Assembly (NCBI GenBank): GCA_936450465.1
Contig: OW388301.1
Coordinates: forward strand, 23,123,268 to 23,187,267
DNA length: 64,000 nucleotides
Source: Gibbula magus
Lineage: Eukaryota > Mollusca > Gastropoda > Trochida > Trochidae
Direction of reading: 5' to 3'
The notes under the pieces were generated by a model, which saw only the letters and a list, made by a program, of their open reading frames with translations, had not been told where the DNA came from and did not search any database. Made by a program: the position numbers and the translations under genes. Position 1 is the stretch's first letter; every line of letters starts with the position of its first letter. This document shows, piece after piece, positions 11,344 to 23,078 of this stretch.

Positions 11344-14300
11344 ATGTTGTACTTTCAAATGACTGTGATCCTCTCTATTGCTTTGATATTATTTGCAATG
11401 TCTTCTGCTTTAATCAGGAAAGTAGATTTACCATTATGTGGCCCACGTGTATGTCAACTGCTTTGTGAACTTGGGTGCTTCAGCTTGGACATGGGTCGGT
11501 TATGTTCTTCTGAACACCAAGGCAACAGAAGTAATGCCATTATTTGGAACGTCGCTATGCATAAGGTAATGTGGTATAAGCTAGTTATAAGATAAGTCAT
11601 ACTAATAACTAGGACTGATGTAAAAGTAGTTAGGTCTTTAATATCCGTCGTTGGTCATTTGTTTGACAAGAAAGCAAAAGAAACGATGGTATACTTATCA
11701 TATACATCCAGGGGCAAATACATTATACAAAACACAAGATATTTCAATCCACAATCGATAAATATAATTGAAAAGTGGTTATAGTCCGGTTGCAAAACCC
11801 GCGATTTAATAACAACTATGCAATACGGTCTCTATGATGTTTCTATTCCTCTGAGTTGTGCTCTTTAAGAATCTGAATGATGCCACTCTGTCATCCTTGG
11901 GCAATCCGCACGACATGCAAAATAAGGCCAACATTTCTGAATCAGATTAAGCCATTTCCGTAAAGATCACAACCATAACTTGTGCTAAATAGGCAGTAAT
12001 TGCGGCAATAATTAGCATATTAGGGGTCAGTAGTGGCGGCATTATTTTGCCTATTCAGCACAAATTATTTTTGTGATCTATACTGAAATGGCTTAATCTG
12101 ATTAATTACCCCTCTAAACATGGACACCGAAATTAGTTTGATACCATGCACAGTTACTGAGATATTGACGAAACAAGATCTTCAGTAATGTGGCCTTAAT
12201 TCATAATTAAAGATCCTCCACCGAAAGGTTCAGCTTCCTGAAGACAGCAGGGAGCCATCCGTTCGCCCATGCACTCTCTTGAACGTACGTGTTTTTCAAT
12301 CTTTCTGGAACAGAGAACCTGTGTTCGTCCGAGAAGTGTACCATTTGTCAGTCAAGTATCTGCCAGCGTCCTACTCTGTGTGCCCACCGTGATGGCGATG
12401 ACCAAGGGTCAGCAAAGTTTCTCTGTACAGTCTGCAATTCCTCATGATGAAGGATTTGAGACGTCACCCACTGTCTGCAAACTGACTCAATCACCCAATG
12501 ATGTTGCCGCCGTTGACGTTGCCATCAGGAAACTGTTTTGTAGGTGGACATAACGGATGAACCGGTCTTCTTGAAATCGTTGTTGTGTTGTGGCGTCTCC
12601 CTGATCTTAGGTAGCCCCTTGCCTGGCCAGTCTGTTGGAAGCCTTGGATGAGGTTTGATATTGTGGTCAAGCAACCGAAGATTGGTTCAACGTGACCATG
12701 GAGCCCGATGTCGATCATGTCAATGACTAGTTTACGCTGGTCTGCCGTTGGTCTCTGAAGACAGCTGATTGAAGGGAGTCATTTTATACCCTGCACGTAT
12801 ATTTCAGATCATCATTCTTGTAAAACACTACTTTGGCATGTTGCGTTTCTGAAGCACATTTCCAATGTAAATTAATACAAGAGAACTCAGGACATATTAT
12901 TTCATTATATTTCAAAACCCAAACCAAAACTATGAGTATGATTTTTTACCTAAATATTATTATTATATTATTTATGTTATTACTATACTAAGTTACTCTT
13001 CATCACCGACAAATTTAAGCCTTGTTGTATTTCGTTATTGTTTCTGTGCTAGCATAACAGCGCACACTATTGATTTCGGGTGCAGAAAAGTTACTTACAA
13101 AAGAAGTTTGTCTACACATAACGACTGTTTCAAGCCTTTTGAGTTCTGCTCCAGAAAAGAAATCTCCAAAATCATCCAAATATGTTGAAAACCCCATAAA
13201 GCAATATATTATCTTCTTGCTAGAAACATGTACATTTACGACTTAACTTTCATGAAAATGAACAATGTTTTGGTTATGGTCCAAAAGCGAATCTTCCAAT
13301 TTCCCCAAATTTCGTTGTTGCGATTGACACAAAAAGTGAGCAGAACCTCATGTGACAATTATATGAACACAGTAATGCTAAGAAGGATCAACGGTTTTCA
13401 ATATCCTTCCGTCAATACTAATACTTTTCATATTAGATATAAACCCCAATGTCGAGAGTCAATAATCCACAGGAAGCATTAAAATAAAGTTTCAAACGAA
13501 AGTAAGTAGATAAATCCTTAGAACATGTCTTTCATTTTTCCTTTTAGGACAATGAAACGGCAGTGGTTGGATTAAATCTAAGCTGTCCCATCTTTTCAGT
13601 GAAGTTATTCAACACCAAAGACCTGCCTGTTTGCTTGAGTGAGTACACTTTTTGACAGTTCTAATCGAGCTGAATACTGGCCCACTACCCAATACCAAGC
13701 CTGATACCGTCGAGGCACCTTACTGACTATACACGACAACCTCCGTGTCTCCCTTGTAAAATCTTTAACAACGCCGTTGAAAGAAGAAATGAGGCTTAAT
13801 GTTTGCAAATGAGATAAACAGAATAAAGGTTTGGTGGCTCAAAGGGGTTTAATGCCAGGGGCAGTCCTTGATGCAAACTGATACAATTATCGACTGGTTG
13901 TAGCGTCACAAAAATAGAATTTTAATTATTGTTAACAAATACAAATACATGATATAGATTAGTTCCTCGCGTTGTTGTGAAATCAGCATTTATTAACGTT
14001 TATTTATTTTATGCTAAATTGAATAACCATTTTGTTAATTATCAGGATGTCCACTTTCTCATTTCAAAACTTCGATCATTCATGTTTTACTTGTCATGTT
14101 CATAATGGGAATATTAAGCCTATAATTATATAAGATAAACCAATGATGTCCCGACCTGAATCAATTGTGCTCCCGTTTGGGTATGATTGTGAGATGATGT
14201 CATTTATTCTTCATTCGTCCAATGTTTGCTCATATGCATATTCGTTATTTCGTTATTTTGATGAATGATGTGGGATCATTGGTAACGGTACCTACATTGT

Positions 14301-15441
14301 GGTGTTAGGGGTCAAAAATGCCGAACGTTATAAATGGTCTTATTTTAGTACTGACTGTTACCCAAACCAAAATTTAGGTTTATTTAAACAGCTAAACCTA
14401 CTGTGCATTTAAATTGAACGTGCATATGCGGTGTCTGTAATTGTATAATGATGATGCTCGTTTCAGCACATGTATAATGATGTTGCCCGTTTTTCATTTC
14501 AAGCTGATTATTATGATATATTTTGGAAGTTGAGTGAACTTATTGAACTGATGTCAGCAATAAAGGTATGTAATAATGGTACTAAATCATACACTGTATC
14601 TAACAAACTGTCGCGAATAAATGCTTCCATGGGTTTTCTCCAGTAGGAAAAAAAGTGTGACATTAATTTATATTGTATTACAGGAACAACTTCAAGACAA
14701 AGAGAAGCAAAAACCAAACCGACAATTTTCATATATGACTCTGAAGGTGACTCCCTGCGGCAAGTTTTCCTTAATAATAAAACATCGAAAAAGTTTCCCA
14801 TCAAGTTCCATCACCTAAAAGTATATGCCTACTTGCCTTCCACCAAATCGCTGTTGATAACGGAATATAGTAATATGGAACTAAGCCAGTTAACTCTTGG
14901 TGGGAAAAAGTCCAAGGTAATTATCATGTATGTCAGTTTCCTAACTGTGGCTGACGACATCATATTTTTTATTGTATACTCACATTTAAACCGTATGTCC
15001 CTAAATTTCTCGAATGTTATTAGGACAGATGTTCATATTTCCCGAAGGCTTTTTTTAGGAATGGTAGCTGACCCAAAACGAACTGAACTCTATATATTGT
15101 ACACATCCTGGTTAAAAAAACATTCCTATAGTGGAAAGATGCTTGATCAGATGAGAGTAAAGGGCGGGATTATGTCCATGGATCCAGTCGAAGCTTTTCT
15201 CTATTTTGTACCAAGGAAATCAAATCAAATCAAGAGAGTGACTCTTGGTGGGTGGGCTATGAAGACTGTGAGAGTATTTGATAGAATCATACGCAGCGTT
15301 TGTTATGTAGATGGAAAGTTGCTTATAGTCTCAGAGAACGCTGACCTGTTTTTGATGGAATTTGTAAATTTTGAATATGAAAAAGTTAACTTAAAAGTAG
15401 AAAATAAGAAAATGTATCGTCAATGCTTTGTTATAAATTAG
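11344..15441 (+). CDS. Gene A: secreted Cys-rich / beta-propeller-like protein, three exons
   Basis: I do not recognise this family. Exons are 11344-11565, 13548-13638 and 14684-15441, giving 356 aa. Donors are AAG|GTAATG and TTGA|GTGAGT; acceptors are TTTTAG|GAC and ATTACAG|GA. Splice phases are 0 and 1, as in genes B and C. Residues 1-22 form a hydrophobic leader, consistent with a signal peptide. Exons 1-2 carry Cys32, 37, 41, 45, 54, 87 and 103 and sequons at Asn61, Asn76 and Asn84. Exon 3 has blade-like strands around MVADPK, MDPVEAFLYF, VCYVDGKLL and NADLFLME, reminiscent of YWTD/NHL propellers (inference). The ATG is the first one giving the leader and aligns in all three genes. Intron 1 holds a hairpin element and a Tc1 remnant. 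A likely poly(A) signal is at 16122. No frameshift is seen. Confidence 0.8.
11940..12103. repeat. Inverted repeat with 67-bp arms (MITE-like), gene A intron 1
   Basis: The left arm starts AATCAGATTAAGCCATTTCC and the right arm ends GGAAATGGCTTAATCTGATT-like (one substitution: CTGAAATGGCTTAATCTGATT-type). The arms pair over about 67 bp with a spacer of about 30 bp. The duplicate in gene C intron 1 is at 51826-51989. Confidence 0.75.
12200..12770 (-). pseudogene. Decayed Tc1/mariner-like transposase, gene A intron 1
   Basis: Reading the minus strand from 12770 down gives the family's paired-like DNA-binding region in pieces: STISNLI-type helix, QQTGQARG, RSGRR. Further down it gives FSDEHRFSV, the segment around the second catalytic Asp of Tc1 transposases (near 12320-12350). 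Frames are broken by indels and stops, and much of the catalytic core is missing. It is a dead passenger in the intron. Its duplicate in gene C intron 1 is at about 52086-52660. Confidence 0.7.
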
Positions 15442-16130
15442 ATATATTGATGATGGTATTCTGTTGAATAGATAATGTATAATGAAGAACAAAAGAAACG
15501 TCACCACATGTTCAACAGAGTAAAACGTATTGGTGTCGGAGAAAGTTAATTTTGAATGTATGCATAAACAAATGTCTTGTTAAGAAGTACTCATAATTTA
15601 TACATCAGAATGATACGTTTATATTTATGATGGTTCAAATATGCTTTTTTCAAAATGATTTTGGGCCACAATGTTTGGTATTTAAGTTAAAAAGTTAAAA
15701 GGTTGAAATTTAATTAATAAGAGATAGTGTTGACATAAATAACCTACTTGGTTGTATATTTGAGGTCGCATCAGTTCTGTAAAACAAGCCAAAAAACTTT
15801 ATGGCGCTCCTATCTCGTCTAGTTGAGGAGATTTTGTTGAACATATGTTTCAATGGAATATAAACTCATTTGTTTAAATATGTTTTAGTTTAGTTGGCTT
15901 CCAGAGACTTGGTGTTATTGTGTCAGTATTGTTTATCACTCTAGAACTAGTTTGTCTTTTGTATGTTGACGTTTCTTGTGTTCGTGAGTTGATTGATATA
16001 GCAGACGCAGAAAAGAACATTCAACCTTGTGGTATACATTCATGTAAAATTGATATTATGGATTTCTTAAACCACTTCTATTGGTCACAATTGTCATCAT
16101 GTTACCAAGTCTGATAAACCCAATAAAGTT
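15442..16130 (+). promoter_or_regulatory. Probable gene A 3' UTR with AATAAA at 16122
   Basis: The first AATAAA downstream of the stop is at 16122-16127. The equivalent downstream of gene C is at 57015-57020. The stretch is conserved between the copies and includes a small Cys-containing open frame (about 15920-16114) that keeps its frame in the second copy from the CLLY residues onward. Whether it is UTR or a separate exon cannot be settled from sequence alone. Confidence 0.4.
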
Positions 16131-16194
16131 CACTGAACAGCAATGTAAATACCTTCCAGCTGTTCTTTTAAAATTGTCAACCATTTCTAATAAA

Positions 16195-16482
16195 GTGATG
16201 TAAGGTAAATTGGGGTTTAACGCCGCTTTCAATATTATTTCACATATATCACGGCTCATAGTATTATTGCAGGTAAAAGCCTGCACAACCATGCTGGCTA
16301 TCCATTGCGACGGAACCAGCGATCATGGGTTGGAACAAGCAAACAATGGGTGGTACTTCACTAAAAAGCAGTGCAGTGCAGCATTGCACCCAAACCTTAC
16401 TGCATGTAGAACTGTTGCCGAGCCCCGATAGGATTCTAACCCAGGCTCTTTTGATCTGAAGCCGAACGTGCTTACACACTTC
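16195..16482 (-). mobile_element. tRNA-derived SINE, 5'-truncated
   Basis: The reverse complement reads AAGCACGTTCGGCTTCAGAT, then the shared body GTAAGGTTTGGGTGCAATGC, ending near GGGGTTTAACGCC. It is the same family as 25412-25691 and 54685-55005. The duplicate is at about 57090-57370. Confidence 0.75.
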
Positions 16483-16569
16483 TAGTTCCTATATAAAAAA
16501 AAAGATGTTTAGCATGGCACTGATAGTTCTCGTTCTGAATAGGTAAATATAAACGACCCCAATCAATAA

Positions 16570-16737
16570 TTCTGGATAACAATTTCTTGTTGTAACCATA
16601 CACCACATTTCAGAATATATGAATAAGCTTACTCCTTCATCATGTCTTGTGTCCACCTAATCAATCTGACGAAGGTGTAAGTATATACTCCGTAACGTTG
16701 TATATGTTCACAATAAAGAACTTTGTTATCCAGAATA
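16570..16737. mobile_element. Short MITE with 14-bp TIRs
   Basis: The ends are ATTCTGGATAACAA and its exact complement TTGTTATCCAGAAT. The interior is strongly palindromic and includes CAATAAAG near the right end. The duplicate is at about 57454-57626. Confidence 0.7.
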
Positions 16738-16980
16738 GATTATAGTTAGTTTTCGTATGTATTCCGCTTCTATGGATTCGATTGAATGGATGTTATACAG
16801 GTGGTTATGAAGTAGACACATAACTGTGAGATGTATATCTGAGATGTTGGATTTGTCAGTTTGCGTATTGTTACAAATTTAATTTTCACAATGTAGAGCA
16901 GGACAGAACCTTGAACAGAACTGAATTGTTTAATCTCATCAAGGCTCGGAGATGCTCTGTATAGATCTATGTTCTGTTGT

Positions 16981-17140
16981 CCATTCTCCCATTCTCCCAT
17001 GCCAGGATCCCGCAATTTTGTCTGCTGTAGAGAACTATTCTACACGCAGTAAGGTTTGGGTGCAATGCTACACTGAATTTCAGCACAGTACCAACGGTTT
17101 GCTAGTTCCAGTCGATGCTTGCAGGTTTCACCAGGGCCAA
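16981..17140 (+). mobile_element. SINE fragment at the segmental duplication boundary
   Basis: Similarity with the 57.8-kb region ends at about 16981. A piece of the SINE body begins at about 17003 (TTTTGTCTGCTGTAGAGAAC, then AAGGTTTGGGTGCAATGCTA) and is cut off near 17140. The duplication breakpoint therefore abuts a SINE. Confidence 0.6.
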
Positions 17141-17199
17141 ACTGCATTTAAACTAATTTCTAATTAAAAAATAACCTGTATGGATCAAATACTTAATTA

Positions 17200-18290
17200 C
17201 ATACTTTTCTAAATTACTTCAGCACATTTTAATGATTGTCCGTCAGGGCCTCAGTGCCTTTCAAATTATTCAAAATTTCAACATTTCCTTTTCGGATTGA
17301 ATTAAAACTTTCTTGCTTTTCTAGAATACTTTAATTACATGTGACCGTAAGTACATTTAAACTAATTCCAAATTTTAAAAAAAATTCTCTTTCGGATCGG
17401 ATTTTAACTTATCTTACTTTTCCAAAATCGTTTAAGACAGTTTAATGATGGTCCACCACAGGATTTGAATTTCTTAAAATCAATTCCAAATTTCAAATTT
17501 CCCTTTAGGATTGGATTCAAAATTATCTTGCTTTTCTCAAATCTTTATGATGGTCCACCAGGACCCATGCAAATGGCTTTCAACTAATTCAATTTTAAAA
17601 ATTTCCCCTTTAGGAATGAATTCAAACTTTTATTGCTATTCTTAAATATTTCAGCACAATTTCATGATGGTCTACATAGGCCATTGTGCCTTTCAGTTAA
17701 TTGCAAATCTCAATTCCTATTTTGAAACAAATTCAAAATTTGTCTTGCTTTTCTTAAAAAATTTCATCATATTTTAATAACGGTCTATCAGGACCTTAGT
17801 GGCTTTCAACATATTCTATTTCTCAAATTTCCCTTTAGGAACGATTTCAAATTTCTTATTTTTCTAAAATATTTCGTCAGTTTTTAAAAAAAATGTCTAC
17901 CACGACCTACGTGGCTTTAAACTAAACCCAATTATATTAAAATGCCCTTTTTGGATCGGATTCAAAATGCTTTTCTAAAATATTACATGGTGTTTTAATG
18001 ATGGCCAACCAGGACCTAAACGCCTTTAAACTATTTCAAAAGTTCTAAATGTCCCTTACAGAGTGGATTCAAAATTATTCTGATTGTTTAAAACAAAATC
18101 CATCATCACACCAGGACCTTATTTATTCCAATTTTCAAAATTTCTGTTTAATTTTCTCTTAATTGTCATCTTCATCAAATTTCTAAAATATATCCATCCA
18201 ACCAGAACTTTAGCTTTTTCATTTAAAGCAGATTTATTTCATGTTGGTGCAAAATGCTGCAATGCCTCAATTTTTTAAATATAAAATGTA
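17200..18290. repeat. Degenerate tandem repeat, period about 105-115 bp
   Basis: A motif resembling TTTAATGATGGTCCACCAGG, then a CCTTTCAACTAATTCAAAT-like stretch, CCCTTTAGGATTGGATTCAA and TTGCTTTTCTAAAATATTTC, recurs about ten times. The GGTCCACCAGG-like core is seen near 17231, 17445, 17548, 17665, 17778, 17891, 17998, 18100 and 18195. Copies are strongly diverged. No coding frame crosses it. Confidence 0.7.
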
Positions 18291-19127
18291 ATTCAGAATT
18301 TCAGAGACCATAATATAGATTAAATAATTATGTTATAGTCTTATTACAAAGACAAAATTACAAAATGACAATCCAAAATACAATTTTAATTTTAATTTCA
18401 ATACAATTGAAGGAATATTGCAAGAAACCTTGTGGAGATGAAAGGGGTCCTTATTGATAAATGCTGTCTAAAATTTGACAATTGAAATTGAACAAGGGGG
18501 AAATAATTGACAAAAACAAACCGTGTAAAGTATGCCATTGCTCGATGACAATGCATTCAATTTCCTTTTGGCCTCCACATTTTACCACAATTAACAAGTA
18601 AATACCTACATGATATTTTTTGTAAATATCCTTCAGTTGAAAAGTATATCTTGCTCATGAAAACCGCCCAAATAACCTGTTTATCAAACGTGCAATTTAA
18701 AAAAAATGGTACTGGGCTCTTTTCATTACAAAACGTTAATCTCTTTGTATAAAATATATACGTTTGTGTAGATTCAATATTTACATGTTTTGTAATATAG
18801 TTGATGCATTAATGTTCTTTTTGTCACTATATGTGAGTTATGTATCTAGTTTTAAGACGTTGATGTCCAGTAATGGACATCACATTTGTGCACATGAATT
18901 GAGAAGTGGGCGGGTGTTCTCCATGCCTCACAAGGTTCATGTTGTTTTATTACATAATGGGGCACTTATTAGGTCCATTATGGTAGACGGGTGAATAATA
19001 ATAAGTATGCCATCAATTCATTTTAAACCTTTGACAAATCAAGTTATATGAATATGCCGTGTGCACATTGTGATTATGTTTTAGCATGTACAACACAAAT
19101 GCAATGGCTGACCAAGATTTTTTTAAG
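18291..19127. other. No gene seen
   Basis: AT-rich sequence without recognisable exons or repeats. Confidence 0.5.
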
Positions 19128-19235
19128 TTGGGGTGGGGTTTTACGCTTTCGGGTTCCATGACTCATCCATGTAAATCCGTGAAATAATCTTGAAAGCGGC
19201 GTTAAACCCCATATCACCTCACCTCATCTTGATAG
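19128..19235 (+). mobile_element. SINE 3' fragment
   Basis: Contains AATCTTGAAAGCGGCGTTAA followed by CACCTCACCTC, the SINE tail. Confidence 0.6.
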
Positions 19236-19754
19236 TTTCTGTACTTCTGTTTACCGGTGGTTACAAACCTTAAACATTGCCCAAGCTAAATGTCATAAAT
19301 TGGCCTATACTATTTCCTGATTGACAAAGCAAGAATATTCAGTGTTGTACAGTTATACCACAATGATAGCAAAATGTTTCACAAATTATAACATTTACAT
19401 GTTAAATCATACAAGTTATTACTTAAAAGGTTTTTTTTACATGTTCAAACTTTTACATTCATTCATTCATTCATAGTGTGTTCAAGCTGTGTTAAATCCC
19501 CTAACTTTAACTTCAATTTCATTATTATTGTTCCTGAAATAAAATGCCTAAGGAATTGTGCAGTTAAACATTACTATGCTTATCAAGAAACTGAAAAATA
19601 GAATACTTTATTGAAAGAAATTATGCAATGGTGAGTGAGGAAATAGACAGAATCTATATGGACGGACCTTGGTGGTGGATCATGTGCTTATTTTTCCCCC
19701 TCCACTTGCACGGTTCCAGCAGATGATCGCAGGACATAATGGACATATTAGTAA
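19236..19754. other. No gene seen; short CATT repeat
   Basis: Spacer with an ATTC/CATT microsatellite near 19460-19475. Confidence 0.5.
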
Positions 19755-19779
19755 ATACTTGTGATTTGTATTTTAGCTT

Positions 19780-19965
19780 CAACGGTATGGTGTTCAGTGC
19801 AGTACCACCCATGGTTCGCTAGTTCCAGCCGATGCTCGCAGGTTTCACCGCAATGCATAGTCACATGGTTTGGCGGGCTTTCTCTCTGCCATAATACTAG
19901 AAGCCGCGATATAAGTGAAATACTCTTGAAAGCGGCGTTACACCCCAACTCACCTCACCTCCAGC
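19780..19965 (+). mobile_element. SINE 3' half
   Basis: Matches the body and tail of the SINE at 54685-55005: CCACCCATGGTTCGCTAGTT, then TGAAAGCGGCGTTACACC and CACCTCACCTCC. The tRNA head is missing. Confidence 0.7.
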
Positions 19966-20508
19966 TGCACGAAGATGTCCTCACACAGTGACTATTGGCT
20001 TCATGATTCAAGGTCTAGCTGATTTCTGCAATGAACTTCTGGAGTTCTCAACTACCGGACAGTTGATGGCATCAAGTACTTTTGAAAGAATTGGACGCTG
20101 TGTATAGGTTTATCTCCCTTTACCTCCAGCTTTATACATGAAATGAACTGTATAATTTCAATTATTCATTTGATGCCATTGTCTGCGTCCCAATTGTCAA
20201 TTGGATTTTTTCAATGTTCTTTTTTAATTAAAATTCAACGTGAATTAACTTTACAACGTGTCATTTGAAAACGAATATCTTGGTGTGAAATGATTTTTTT
20301 AGAGTGAGGGAATATGTTATTTTGTATTTTAAGAATATTTTAAAATAAACTGTGAATTACAACATACGGTTCAGGAGCTAGATTTTCTAAATGGTTTTAT
20401 CGCTAAGATTGCCGTAAATCAATGATACATTATTAAGTGTAAAGTACTTACGACTATCTTAGCACTAAGAGAGCTTCGAAAATCTAGGCCCTGCTTTATT
20501 TATCAAAT
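19966..20508. other. No gene seen
   Basis: Spacer with nothing recognisable. Confidence 0.4.
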
Positions 20509-20509
20509 A

Positions 20510-20600
20510 GCCTCTGTCTGTCTGTCTGTCCGTCCGTCCGTCCGTCCGTCCCTAACCCTCCCCCCTCCCTCCCTTTCTCCCTACTCTCTCTCTAGATCAA
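20510..20600 (+). repeat. TCTG/TCCG microsatellite and C-rich tract
   Basis: (TCTG)n passes into (TCCG)n, then CCCTAACCCTCCCCCCTCCC and CTCTCTCT. Confidence 0.85.
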
Positions 20601-21187
20601 TGTCTGTATTTGTGCCTAAATAAATATCTGAGACATTTTTCTGTTTATTTAATTCACCAACCTGTTCAACCAATACTTCTATAAATTAATTGCAAGTATT
20701 GGGATTTGAATATAGTAGTTGTCTTGAATGACACCATCTTCAATTTTGTAAAAATAAATGTCTCGCCATGTTTGTTGTGAACTTGACAATTACTCTCTTG
20801 GCTTTTGATTTTAAAGCATATTTATGTTATTTTGGTGTGAAATAAAAATCACTTCAGTAGACTCTGTTACAATGTACAAAATGTCAATCCAAAATACAGT
20901 TGTATCATTGTATTGTCTGTATCATTCTATGCTGCCAACTCCAGTTTGTACATTTTCCTACATTCTTGTGAATTCAAATGAAGACAGTACTGTGATATCT
21001 ACACCACGTGGATTCGCATTGTGCATGTAAATTCGTGGTACTTTTGTGTAATAAATGATTGACTAAAAACATAGTTAGAAGTTTTATTTAGGGGGAATCC
21101 TTTATAGATAAAATGTTTTCAACATTATGGTGCCACTTGGTCAATAAATGGTTCCTAGTTAAGAAGTGGAATGTAGATGTTTTCGTC
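20601..21187. other. No gene seen
   Basis: Spacer. The 68-codon open frame at 20824 has no supporting features. Confidence 0.4.
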
Positions 21188-21243
21188 GCCGTAAATGGCT
21201 GCGATACTACCGAAGCGGCGTTAAACAATAACTCACTCACTCT
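21188..21243 (+). mobile_element. SINE tail with CACT repeats
   Basis: GCCGTAAATGGCTGCGATAC, then GAAGCGGCGTTAAACAATAA and CTCACTCACTC; same tail as 6717-6785. Confidence 0.65.
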
Positions 21244-21467
21244 CTAGATGTGTTCCTTTGAGCTAGCCATTTGTAAGGACGATTCAGATTTATTTCATAT
21301 TGGTGCCTGGAGTATTTTTGCGCTCTATATATTCACTTATTAACAGTCCCACCCACAAAACTACCAGGATAGATAATCAAATAATCATTAATATATCACA
21401 TATACTACCGAATTCTATGTATGACCTCCTAAAGGAAATAAAGTGATTTTAATTTTTTTTAATAGCA

Positions 21468-21829
21468 TTAAAGGCACTGTAGCACGTTTTTTTGCTCAAA
21501 AAAGTTGATGAAATGTATTTGAAAAATAATTTCACCAATAGTAAAACATCATTCTCTCTTCGGAAAATAAAGTTTAAAATTAGTGTACATGTTTCGGTAA
21601 AGCCATGGGAATCGTTTTTGTTACACAAAATAATAAATTGTGTTCACAATAAAATGGCCGCCATGCAATTTTTGCTTTATACGCAACATAGTTTTTACCA
21701 CTACAGATAATTGGTTTGTGTAATAAGATGTTTTACCCTCTAAAGTTAATTTAAATGACATAAACTATCATTATAAATAGGAAATTTGAAAGAATAAATC
21801 TTGCAAAAAACGTGCTACGGCCCCTTTAA
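21468..21829. mobile_element. TTAA-flanked MITE
   Basis: The left edge reads TTAA then AGGCACTGTAGCACGTTTTT; the right edge reads AAAAAACGTGCTACGGCCCC, T, then TTAA. The inverted termini and TTAA duplication resemble piggyBac-type elements (inference). There is no transposase. Confidence 0.7.
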
Positions 21830-21837
21830 GTCAAACT

Positions 21838-22078
21838 CAAGCTGCCATTTCATGTTCGTCGGCTCTTCGGAAAATCAAGTTAAAAATGAGTGTATATGGT
21901 TCGGTAAAGCCATATGAATCGTTTTTGTCATTCGAAATAATAAAATGTGTTGACAATAAATTGTCCGCCATGCAATTTTTGCTTTATACGTAACATCGTT
22001 ATTACCACTACTGATAATTGGTTTATGTAGTAAATGTATGTAGTACGTAAATTGAAAAATTGCTACAGCCTCTTTAAG
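21838..22078. mobile_element. Second, partial copy of the TTAA MITE
   Basis: Repeats the interior of the preceding element (GGTTCGGTAAAGCCATATGA, CATGCAATTTTTGCTTTATA) and ends ATTGCTACAGCCTCTTTAAG. The left terminus is missing. Confidence 0.65.
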
Positions 22079-22892
22079 GTTTTAATGACAGAATTGCATT
22101 ACACTTCAAGACAAATGCACAAGTGTATTAAATAAGACCACAATTCTTAATGGTGAGTTCAGAAAAATGTTGCATATGCTACTATGTTTGTCCTCAAGCT
22201 TTTTGGGTTGAAAGTGTACCTTGTAAGGCTAAGAAAAACCAAATCGCTTACCAAAAGCAAGATCTGTATATTTTTATTGACATAAATCAACAAATAAGTA
22301 CACACTTACATTAAATAACAACAATAATCTGCCTAGTAATTGACTGTCAATATCAGTACATATAAATACATAATGCGGAGTTTCTAAATAACATAAACAA
22401 CAGAAAAATCGACAACATTGCAGATTGTAAATTAAAAACGATCTTTAAATTTGCAATAATCAACAATAAGTGTACTCTTCAATCAGATAGAATAATGACA
22501 AGTTATGTTTCCATATCGGATGTGAATCAATATACTAAATTGAGTCATACATTAGAAAGGAGGTATCTGTAAACATTTTGTAAACAGATACATTAACAAC
22601 ATTCAGTTTTACAATAACAAAGAGTCATGGGTTCTGTAGCTCATATGGGTTTATATTGTTTCTTGTTGCAAACTGAAACAGATTGTTCCCTAGATAAAGT
22701 ACTAGATTAAGTTCGCTGTACAGTTTAACCCTGAACTATTATAGTACCAGGATGTTAGTCAGTACATAAAGAAAACATGACGTGATATTACATTTCAGCT
22801 TTGGTGGCCGCGGGCCCAGAGTAAAAATGCAAAAAAGTGTACATTTTAACAAGTATTGATTTACATGTACATTTTGGTGTGCGAGCTTACTT
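22079..22892. other. No gene seen; possible LINE 3' flank
   Basis: AT-rich sequence left of the LINE remnant, without clear motifs. Confidence 0.35.
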
Positions 22893-23078
22893 TCATACAT
22901 ACAAATTTAGATAGCTAACAAACTTTTGCAGTGTTGGAAACTGACAAAATCGATTTGGTTTTACGTTTGTTCTACTTTCCCTAAAGAAAGGACAAACAAG
23001 AACAAAATGAAATTCATCCTCAATAGCTCTTAAGTTACAACGGTCATTTTCTGAATTCTCAAATTGTGTGACAGGCAT
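22893..23078 (-). pseudogene. C-terminal remnant of a non-LTR retrotransposon ORF2
   Basis: The minus-strand frame contains IEDEFHFVLVCPFFRESR preceded by an RCNL segment. This resembles the C-terminal Cys/His-bearing tail of reverse-transcriptase-like proteins of LINE elements (commonly ...CG-IEDEYHFVLVCP...). Only the tail survives, with no RT domain visible upstream. A (TGAAC)n-like run lies nearby at 23325-23350. Confidence 0.6.

Noticed and set aside
13015..13482. Short frames in gene A intron 1 on both strands
   Set aside because: They are not preserved in gene C intron 1 and have no motif.
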